DNA of 8,296 nucleotides. Source: an uncultured Bacteroidota bacterium (GTDB taxonomy: Bacteria; Bacteroidota; Bacteroidia; UBA7662). A program made the position numbers and the translations under genes. Positions 1 to 4,946 of this stretch are shown here, piece by piece. Each line of letters opens with the position of its first letter. The first letter of the stretch is position 1. Where the stretch lies: contig CAIVQI010000391.1 in NCBI GenBank assembly GCA_903908015.1, positions 1 through 8,296 of the forward strand, in the 5' to 3' direction. The notes under the pieces are model-generated. The model was not told the origin of the DNA. It saw only the letters and a program-made list of their open reading frames with translations, and did not search any database.

Positions 1-291
1 AGTGAATGTAGCTTGGATGGGGTCAACCGAGCCTTCAGCATCCAACGACCTTGGCGCATCCTCAACATCGCATTTGGTTTGGCCGCTGAGAACATCCATT
101 TTGTTGGCAGCGCCTGATGGTTCGGTGAGGTACTTTGCCAATTGCTGAAGATCGGAATCATAGGCACTACAGGTGGCTCGTGACAATCCCCGTTCCAATC
201 TCAAATAACCCTGAAATTGCTTCAGAATATTCGCCCAAGCTGATCTAGCACTGGTCCCAATCGGATCTGAACTCAGTATTTTTGCGTTCAT
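1..291 (-). CDS. xerD: XerD-like site-specific tyrosine recombinase, N-terminal part (partial at left edge)
   Basis: This open frame of 97 codons starts at an ATG (289-291) and leaves the window still open. Residues 19-55 (W19 to L55) match the N-terminal core-binding (SAM-like, phage-integrase N-terminal) domain of XerC/XerD recombinases: a helix with FQGYLRLERGLS (26-37), then TCSAYDSDLQQLAKYL (40-55). In the family this domain clamps DNA, and the full protein resolves chromosome dimers at dif; the catalytic domain lies outside the window. Divergence from aroQ is a common arrangement in Bacteroidota and supports the call. After L55 there are about 40 hydrophilic residues before the expected next helix, more than usual. 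An in-frame ATG at 334-336 would add 15 residues; I chose 291 because the protein already has 18 residues before W19. XerC or another Xer-type integrase cannot be excluded without the C-terminus. Confidence 0.85.
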   Translation of the reverse strand, partial: MNAKILSSDPIGTSARSAWANILKQFQGYLRLERGLSRATCSAYDSDLQQLAKYLTEPSGAANKMDVLSGQTKCDVEDAPRSLDAEGSVDPIQATFT

Positions 292-347
292 GGGTGACCT
301 TGGTTCAGTAGAACATTGTACTTTAGACTTCACCATCTTCCCATTTT

Positions 348-363
348 ACAACAGTTTTGTTGT
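348..363. repeat. Perfect 6-bp inverted repeat with 4-nt loop between xerD and aroQ
   Basis: ACAACA (348-353), a GTTT spacer, then TGTTGT (358-363) form a perfect hairpin-capable dyad within the 110-bp divergent spacer. It lies about 57 bp upstream of the xerD start and 38 bp upstream of the aroQ start. It could be an operator or chance; there is no U-tract that would make it a terminator. Confidence 0.3.
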
Positions 364-391
364 TGGGCGACTGGGCAATGAACATATTTTG
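363..391 (+). promoter_or_regulatory. Weak candidate Bacteroidota-type promoter for aroQ
   Basis: A TTG (363-365) is followed after 19 nt by TATTTTG (385-391), which resembles the Bacteroidota -7 box TAnnTTTG with one base missing. The aroQ ATG begins 10 nt after the box, so the leader would be only a few bases long. The match is imperfect and the region is T-rich, so this is a suggestion only. Confidence 0.25.
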
Positions 392-401
392 AATTGACGA
401 C

Positions 402-851
402 ATGCACATTTCCATTATCAACGGCCCGAATCTGAATCTTTTGGGCAAGAGAGAGCCTGAGTGGTATGGTACACGGTCTTTTGACTCGTTCCTACCTGAG
501 TTAATGGCCGACTTTCCGGACCACAGAATCGACTTTTTTCAAAGCAATGATGAGGGTGCATTGATCGACCGATTGCAGGCGGATGGTTTTTCATGTGATG
601 GGATATTAATCAACGCCGGTGGCTATACCCACACCTCGGTTGCTCTGGGCGATACCATCGCAGCCATTGCATGCCCCGTTGTGGAGGTTCATATTTCGCA
701 TCCACTCCGCAGAGAGACTTTTCGCCATGTTTCGTACTTGTCGCCCCATTGTATCGGCTTGGTTAGTGGGTTTGGCTTGGCGTCTTATCACCTGGCTTTG
801 AACGGATTGCTATCCCATCTTTCAACTCTTGGCGCCGCAAAAAAGCATTAA
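402..851 (+). CDS. aroQ: Type II 3-dehydroquinate dehydratase
   Basis: This cytoplasmic shikimate-pathway enzyme converts 3-dehydroquinate to 3-dehydroshikimate by anti elimination. The 149-residue length is normal for the dodecameric type II family. Visible signatures are INGPNLNLLGKREP (6-19) with catalytic-loop R17 and Y22, N71 and H77 in NAGGYTH, the general-acid H97 in VEVHISH, and R104 and R108 in RETFR. The usual HISN after the catalytic histidine reads HISH (H100), a mild deviation; all recognised catalytic residues are present. The ATG at 402 places the NGPN motif at the usual distance from the N-terminus. The gene is divergent from xerD. Its last 89 bp, encoding residues 121-149, overlap the antisense end of the glycosyltransferase gene. 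Confidence 0.96.
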   Translation: MHISIINGPNLNLLGKREPEWYGTRSFDSFLPELMADFPDHRIDFFQSNDEGALIDRLQADGFSCDGILINAGGYTHTSVALGDTIAAIACPVVEVHISHPLRRETFRHVSYLSPHCIGLVSGFGLASYHLALNGLLSHLSTLGAAKKH

Positions 852-1854
852 GCCGTTTTTTTCGCCCACTCACATGTACCCACAAAATACTTGCTTGGAA
901 CATCCCATGGAGGGATGTCGTTGGCTTGGGCACGATGGCACTTGTCCGACGGTCCCGACGGATCCTCGGCTGCAGACGGTAGAACGACATATGGGCCCTA
1001 AAAACAGCCCAAGCATCGCCCCAACTTCCATGGAGCAAGAATTTAACTGCAGCAGGAAAATCCAACATCATCCGTAGCGGGATCTTCCAAATGCGTTCGT
1101 TTGCCGGTACGTTTTTTTGCAGGTTTATCAAGCTATTACGGAAATTTAAATACGTTTTTCTGGGATTTCCGTAGGCCAAAGTACCACCCCCCATATGATA
1201 TACAACAGATTCTGGCAATTGCCACAATTGATAACCCGCGTTTTGTAGCCGCCAACACAGGTCAATTTCTTCCATGTGCGCAAAGAAAATAGGATCGAGT
1301 CCACCCACCTCGTGGTAGGCCTTGGCACGCACGAATAGGCAGGCTCCAGACGCCCAAAAAACCGACCTGGGGTTATTGTATTGCCCTTTGTCGTCCTCTA
1401 TTTGCTCAAATATTCGCCCGGCACAAAATGGATAGCCTAAAGAATCAACATATCCACCCGCTGCGCCGGCATACTCAAATTTTTGTCGGTTATAATAATC
1501 AAGAATATGGGGTTGAATAGCGGCCAAGTTGGGGTGTGTGGCAAAGGCCGCCATAACTGGTTGCAGCCAATGGGGGGTGACTTCCACATCTGAATTCAGC
1601 AATACATATATATCGGATTCGATCATATTTAGTGCACGGGCGTATCCCCCGGCATATCCAGTGTTTTCTTTTAATTCAAGGATTTTGACGCGATCAGTCA
1701 TGCATGATTTGAGCCAAGAGACCGAGTCGTCTGTAGAGCCGTTGTCGGCCACCCAAATGCTATAATTTTCGTATTCGGTGGCACATACGGAGGGCAAGCA
1801 AGCTTGTAGGTGCCGTTTTCCATTCCAATTGAGTATGACGATACTGCAGTGCAC
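763..1854 (-). CDS. Family 2 glycosyltransferase (GT-A fold), envelope glycan synthesis
   Basis: This 363-residue protein should transfer a sugar from a nucleotide-sugar donor to an envelope acceptor on the cytoplasmic side. GT2 hallmarks are in order: VILNWNG (6-12), the nucleotide-binding DNGSTDDS (37-44), NTGYAGG (64-70), LLNSDVE (85-91) with D89 in the metal-binding DXD-like position, SGACLFVRA (169-177), and EEID followed by LCWR (195-202), containing the probable catalytic base. The segment HMGGGT...NPRK (220-233) is typical of rhamnosyltransferase/WcaA-like relatives. Donor and acceptor cannot be deduced. No strong transmembrane segment is seen. It is the last gene of a three-gene operon, starting 3 nt after the acyltransferase stop. 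The stop at 763-765 lies inside aroQ on the other strand, so the last 29 residues (from L335) are encoded antisense to aroQ and form a basic, hydrophilic tail outside the conserved domain. Confidence 0.92.
   Translation of the reverse strand: MHCSIVILNWNGKRHLQACLPSVCATEYENYSIWVADNGSTDDSVSWLKSCMTDRVKILELKENTGYAGGYARALNMIESDIYVLLNSDVEVTPHWLQPVMAAFATHPNLAAIQPHILDYYNRQKFEYAGAAGGYVDSLGYPFCAGRIFEQIEDDKGQYNNPRSVFWASGACLFVRAKAYHEVGGLDPIFFAHMEEIDLCWRLQNAGYQLWQLPESVVYHMGGGTLAYGNPRKTYLNFRNSLINLQKNVPANERIWKIPLRMMLDFPAAVKFLLHGSWGDAWAVFRAHMSFYRLQPRIRRDRRTSAIVPKPTTSLHGMFQASILWVHVSGRKKRLNAFLRRQELKDGIAIRSKPGDKTPSQTH
831..866 (+). terminator. Weak hairpin/T-tract at the aroQ stop codon
   Basis: GGCG (831-834) and CGCC (863-866) bracket an A6 run (839-844) and a T7 run (856-862) around the aroQ stop (849-851). 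A bulged stem-loop is possible, with a T-tract for plus-strand transcription and, read on the other strand, also a T-tract. The stem is interrupted and the site lies inside the glycosyltransferase coding frame, so the call is tentative. Confidence 0.2.
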
Positions 1855-1857
1855 GGC

Positions 1858-2781
1858 TTATACTGTGGTTTGCATGTTTGGATAAATTTCTGGCAGCGCC
1901 CCGTGATGCTGTTTGGGATTGAGTTTCCAACGGTTGTGTGACCACAACCAATACTGGGGTTGCTCTTGCAACAGCCGTTCGAGTGCGGCCGAGTGCCATC
2001 GCGTGATCTCACCTGGCCCCATTTCTGTGGGGCATTCGGTCAGTTTTTCCAACGTAATGGTGTAATATCCCCGCTTTTTTCGGCGCATACTCCCATAAAC
2101 CACTGCCAGATTGTGTCTTTTGGCGAGCTCTTCAGCCCCCAAAAAAACGGCTGTGGGTTGATGAAGGAACGGGATCCACATAAAACGATTGTGTGCGGTG
2201 GGCGATTGATCGGCTCCAAAATAGCAACAAACCGGTTTCTGTAGACCGGCATTTAACCGCCGCGACACCTCCTTCATGGGCACAACTTCTGTTCCATGTG
2301 ACTGTCTCATTCCGGCCAACAACTGCTCGAACCCGTCCTGATTCAGGGGTTTGTAAACAAACCACAGCGTATGCTTCATGTGCATCGCGAGGATTTTAGC
2401 GTACCATTCCCAGTTGGCGTGGTGACCAAGCAAATGCATGATGGACTGGCCCTTTTCAAAAAGTCCTTCAAGAACTTCTGGATTTTCAAACCTGACCCGC
2501 TCTCGCAACTCTTGATCATTCATTTTAAAAGCCTTGATGGTTTCCACAAACTGGTCCCCCAGGTAGCGGTAATAGTCCTTTTCGATGGATATAATCTCAC
2601 GCAAACTGCGATCAGGAAACGAACGAATCAAATTTCCCCGAACCAATGTTCTTCGATACCTGATGATGTGGTATACCAGCAAAAAAATCAAGTCAGATAA
2701 TCGGTAGAGTCTTGAGAGCGGCCAGCTGGCCAGCCACAAAACAACAAGCCTTTGAAAATGATACATGAGCCCGTTCGGCAT
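1858..2781 (-). CDS. LpxL/HtrB-family lysophospholipid/lipid A acyltransferase
   Basis: This 307-residue inner-membrane-associated acyltransferase belongs to the bacterial lipid A biosynthesis acyltransferase family (LpxL/LpxM/HtrB), whose members transfer an acyl chain to a lipid A precursor. The N-terminus is hydrophobic (about residues 11-40) and is followed by the family's YRR...VRGNLIRSFPD block (42-57). The catalytic HX4E motif is H120-H-A-N-W-E125. FGADQSP (178-184) and WLWSHNRWK (278-286) are further family blocks. The ATG at 2779-2781 overlaps the upstream stop by one base (TAATG), which suggests translational coupling and supports this start; a second Met lies at residue 6. Length and motif order look intact. 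In Bacteroidota, members of this family may also act on other lipids, such as aminolipids or ornithine lipids, so the substrate is left open. Confidence 0.92.
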   Translation of the reverse strand: MPNGLMYHFQRLVVLWLASWPLSRLYRLSDLIFLLVYHIIRYRRTLVRGNLIRSFPDRSLREIISIEKDYYRYLGDQFVETIKAFKMNDQELRERVRFENPEVLEGLFEKGQSIMHLLGHHANWEWYAKILAMHMKHTLWFVYKPLNQDGFEQLLAGMRQSHGTEVVPMKEVSRRLNAGLQKPVCCYFGADQSPTAHNRFMWIPFLHQPTAVFLGAEELAKRHNLAVVYGSMRRKKRGYYTITLEKLTECPTEMGPGEITRWHSAALERLLQEQPQYWLWSHNRWKLNPKQHHGALPEIYPNMQTTV

Positions 2782-4259
2782 TATTGATTTCTGAAATTCT
2801 GCTCCAGAAAACTACCATAGTGCCCACGGTTCATTTGTTCATCCAGATCTCTGAATGCAGTTGTTCGGCTGAACAGCATCAGCCGCCACTGCGGATTATT
2901 GGGCTCTCCAAGTGCCTCGGAATGGAGCAGTTCATAATCGTTGGTGATCATATCTGGGTTGTAAAACACAAAGCGAATATTCCTCTGACCCTTGTAGTGG
3001 TAGTACCACCAGATCTCATAAGGATAGGCACTCGGCTCGTTGGCGACTTGGGTCCGGCTGTCTGGTTTCCCGTATTGTAGGTAAACCCTCCCGCGCTCTG
3101 TCTCAAATCCTTTCATGATTTTGGTCGAAAACAGCTGATTTACCTCTTCCACTTCTCGTGCAAACCGGGCCCAGGCCCCTGCTGGGTTGTTGGGATCGCG
3201 TTGCAACCAAAAATGATGCAGGAATGTTCGCATGGGGCGGGTTTGTTCGCTTGGTGCTGCCGAGAGCAATTGGTCGACATACGCTTGTTCTGTGTGCGTG
3301 CACAATGGCCGTACACTTCCTACATGGAGGGGAAGGTCCTCGGAGCGAATTGACTGAACAAAACTCAATGCTGTTTGGGGTTCCTCAAGCTTGGAATAAT
3401 CCGGTGCGATGCGTGAGTTTAGTCGCTGTATGTCCACGAATTTCTCCGATAAGAGTTTGTTTTCAGCATCTCTTAATTCTAAATGCAGGCGGTAGTTGCC
3501 CGAGGGCACTTCCCTCAATGGAAACGCATCGGCCAACACATGAATCTGCCTGGGCGACATGCGAACAAACCGACTGCAACAAGGTGCCGGCTGGCCTTGA
3601 GATCCGACTAATGTAGATTTCAATAAAAAAATACTGTCTTTTAATTGATCCGATGCATACAATTCCGCATAAAAAAACATGGTGTCGTTAGGTTGACTAA
3701 AATAATCTGTGACCCGAGGAACCACCTCCAGACCACTCCTCACAAGCAAGCCATTTCCGTTAGATTTTTCCATTCTCTCTGCTAAAATAACATCTGAAAA
3801 CGTGGGCTTTTGGGGCCAATCGCTCACATCCACCTTCATCTCTGCGGCCGCAAAGTTTGAGGTGTCGTTCCAATCCACAACGCTTAAAAGGATGCGGTAT
3901 TCTCCTATTGGGAGCGTATATCGCTGCAGATCCAGAAAGGAAAAGTCGCGATATTGCCCTGAATCGATAGGTTGACTACTCAAACGATATCGATCAATCT
4001 TCACCAGGCTATCGCCCTGATAAAACATCCATTCCACCCGCACAGATGCTTGCAACATTCCACTTGTTTGCTTCTGGAAATGAACAGATCGGCTGTTTAC
4101 AGACAAACTCAGTTCAACATAGGTAGCTCCCCCCGGTCTGCAAAACACTGATGATTTGGCCTGCAGATCCAGCGCCTGGCTCCTTGAAACTTGGAGCCAT
4201 TGAGCGATGAGAAACGTAGCGAAAAAAAGAGCAGGACTTCTTACTATTGTGACATACAT
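2781..4259 (-). CDS. Exported GWxTD-domain-containing protein
   Basis: This 492-residue protein begins with a signal peptide: a hydrophobic stretch about 8-23, with likely cleavage after SRSQA (residue 29). Residues 30-300 look like beta-rich, sandwich-type repeats with alternating short strands and no catalytic motif that I recognise. The C-terminal third carries the GWxTD domain pattern: FW..RDP (350-356), FAREVEEVNQLFS (366-378), then GFETERG (384-390) where the family normally has GWxTDRG, RVYLQYGKPDSR (391-402), YEIWWYY (414-420) and FVFYNPD (430-436). The domain is common in Bacteroidota exported proteins and its biochemical role is unknown. The signature Trp and Asp are replaced by Phe and Glu here. 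It is the first gene of the operon and is coupled to the acyltransferase, which suggests an envelope role. It probably faces the periplasm or outer membrane. Confidence 0.85.
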   Translation of the reverse strand: MYVTIVRSPALFFATFLIAQWLQVSRSQALDLQAKSSVFCRPGGATYVELSLSVNSRSVHFQKQTSGMLQASVRVEWMFYQGDSLVKIDRYRLSSQPIDSGQYRDFSFLDLQRYTLPIGEYRILLSVVDWNDTSNFAAAEMKVDVSDWPQKPTFSDVILAERMEKSNGNGLLVRSGLEVVPRVTDYFSQPNDTMFFYAELYASDQLKDSIFLLKSTLVGSQGQPAPCCSRFVRMSPRQIHVLADAFPLREVPSGNYRLHLELRDAENKLLSEKFVDIQRLNSRIAPDYSKLEEPQTALSFVQSIRSEDLPLHVGSVRPLCTHTEQAYVDQLLSAAPSEQTRPMRTFLHHFWLQRDPNNPAGAWARFAREVEEVNQLFSTKIMKGFETERGRVYLQYGKPDSRTQVANEPSAYPYEIWWYYHYKGQRNIRFVFYNPDMITNDYELLHSEALGEPNNPQWRLMLFSRTTAFRDLDEQMNRGHYGSFLEQNFRNQ

Positions 4260-4312
4260 AGCAGTTGTTTATGGACGACGGAGTCAAAACGGCTAATACC
4301 CATCCGGATCAA

Positions 4313-4909
4313 ATGATCTTGGAATATTGCCCGAGCATCTTCAATATGGCAAATATACAGCGGTTGTCGGTTGTTAGGTTCGAAAGGAACACCTCGTTCC
4401 AAAAAGGTACGGGCAGAAATCGGATGCTGATAGCGGGTAGTATGGGTCCTATCTTGTTGAGTATACCGATATTGGGTGGACGATCGCACCATCAGTTGTA
4501 TGGTGAAACACGGATCGACCATAGACTTCCCTGGAAACGTCAGCATTTGGGTGCATTAAAATCGAACTATGGCAAATCCCCCTATTGGGAACACTATGCT
4601 GATCAAATTGTTGGGCTGTACGCACAAGAAATCAATTTGCTTTTTGACTGGAATATGCAACTGTTCACCTTTTTTGCTCGGTTGCTTTGTCCGGGCACCA
4701 CAATCAAAGATCAATCCGCATCAAATGAGCCTGTTTGTCAAGCTCATTTAATTGACCTTACCCAAGACATACAGTTACCCTCATATCATCAGGTGTTTGC
4801 ACAGAAAACTGGCTTTTTACATAACTTATCGGTCATGGATCTGCTGTTGAATGTGGGTCATCCGCATGGGCGGCTATACCTCGAGAATTTGATCAAACCT
4901 TTCAAGTAG
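4313..4909 (+). CDS. WbqC-like family protein
   Basis: With the chosen start this is a 198-residue cytoplasmic-looking protein of the WbqC-like family. WbqC was named from O-antigen gene clusters; the biochemical function of the family is not firmly known. Visible family blocks are YCPSIFNMANIQRL (5-18), GRNRMLIAG (34-42), LSIPI..GGR (49-57), W74 with H78, Y86 and SPYWEHYAD (89-97), FDWNMQL (111-117), YHQVF (158-162) and GFLHNLSVMDLLLNVG (167-182). I prefer ATG 4313 because the conserved N-terminal strand begins there and it leaves 53 bp between the divergent starts. Earlier in-frame choices are ATG 4271 (212 residues) and TTG 4265. It is divergent from the envelope operon and followed after 37 bp by the secreted protein gene, so a role in surface glycan production is plausible but inferred. 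Confidence 0.85.
   Translation: MILEYCPSIFNMANIQRLSVVRFERNTSFQKGTGRNRMLIAGSMGPILLSIPILGGRSHHQLYGETRIDHRLPWKRQHLGALKSNYGKSPYWEHYADQIVGLYAQEINLLFDWNMQLFTFFARLLCPGTTIKDQSASNEPVCQAHLIDLTQDIQLPSYHQVFAQKTGFLHNLSVMDLLLNVGHPHGRLYLENLIKPFK
4350..4357 (-). promoter_or_regulatory. Candidate -7 box for the GWxTD-acyltransferase-glycosyltransferase operon
   Basis: The minus strand reads TATATTTG, a full match to the Bacteroidota -7 consensus TAnnTTTG, about 90 bp upstream of the operon's first ATG. No TTG is found at the expected -33 position, and the site lies inside the wbqC-like coding region, so support is partial. Confidence 0.3.
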
Positions 4910-4942
4910 TTTGCGTTACACCGGACCGAATGTCTATTTTTG
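4910..4942 (+). promoter_or_regulatory. Consensus Bacteroidota promoter directly before the secreted-protein gene
   Basis: TTTG (4910-4913), a 21-nt spacer, then TATTTTTG (4935-4942) match the Bacteroidota sigma-A-type consensus TTTG / TAnnTTTG at every fixed position. The ATG at 4947 begins 4 nt after the -7 box, so the predicted transcription start falls at or next to the start codon and the mRNA would be leaderless or nearly so. It would give the secreted protein a promoter separate from wbqC. Confidence 0.5.
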
Positions 4943-4946
4943 CACC

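Noticed and set aside
829..1077. Plus-strand open frame following aroQ
   Set aside because: It is antisense to the glycosyltransferase C-terminal region and shows no domain or sensible start context.
1216..1231. CAATTG repeated around a short spacer inside the glycosyltransferase gene
   Set aside because: Short, low-complexity, within conserved coding sequence; expected by chance.
1698..2012. Two overlapping minus-strand frames spanning the acyltransferase/glycosyltransferase junction
   Set aside because: Out-of-frame readings of two clearly conserved genes with normal 3-nt spacing; no evidence of frameshift or a small extra gene.
3158..3616. Plus-strand open frame of 152 codons
   Set aside because: It is antisense to the GWxTD coding sequence, rich in Cys/Arg/Trp with no family resemblance; a shadow frame.
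4244..4546. Open frame of 100 codons on the minus strand directly upstream of, and overlapping, the GWxTD gene
   Set aside because: It lies antisense to the well-supported wbqC-like gene, has no recognisable domain and would hide the GWxTD start; treated as a shadow frame.
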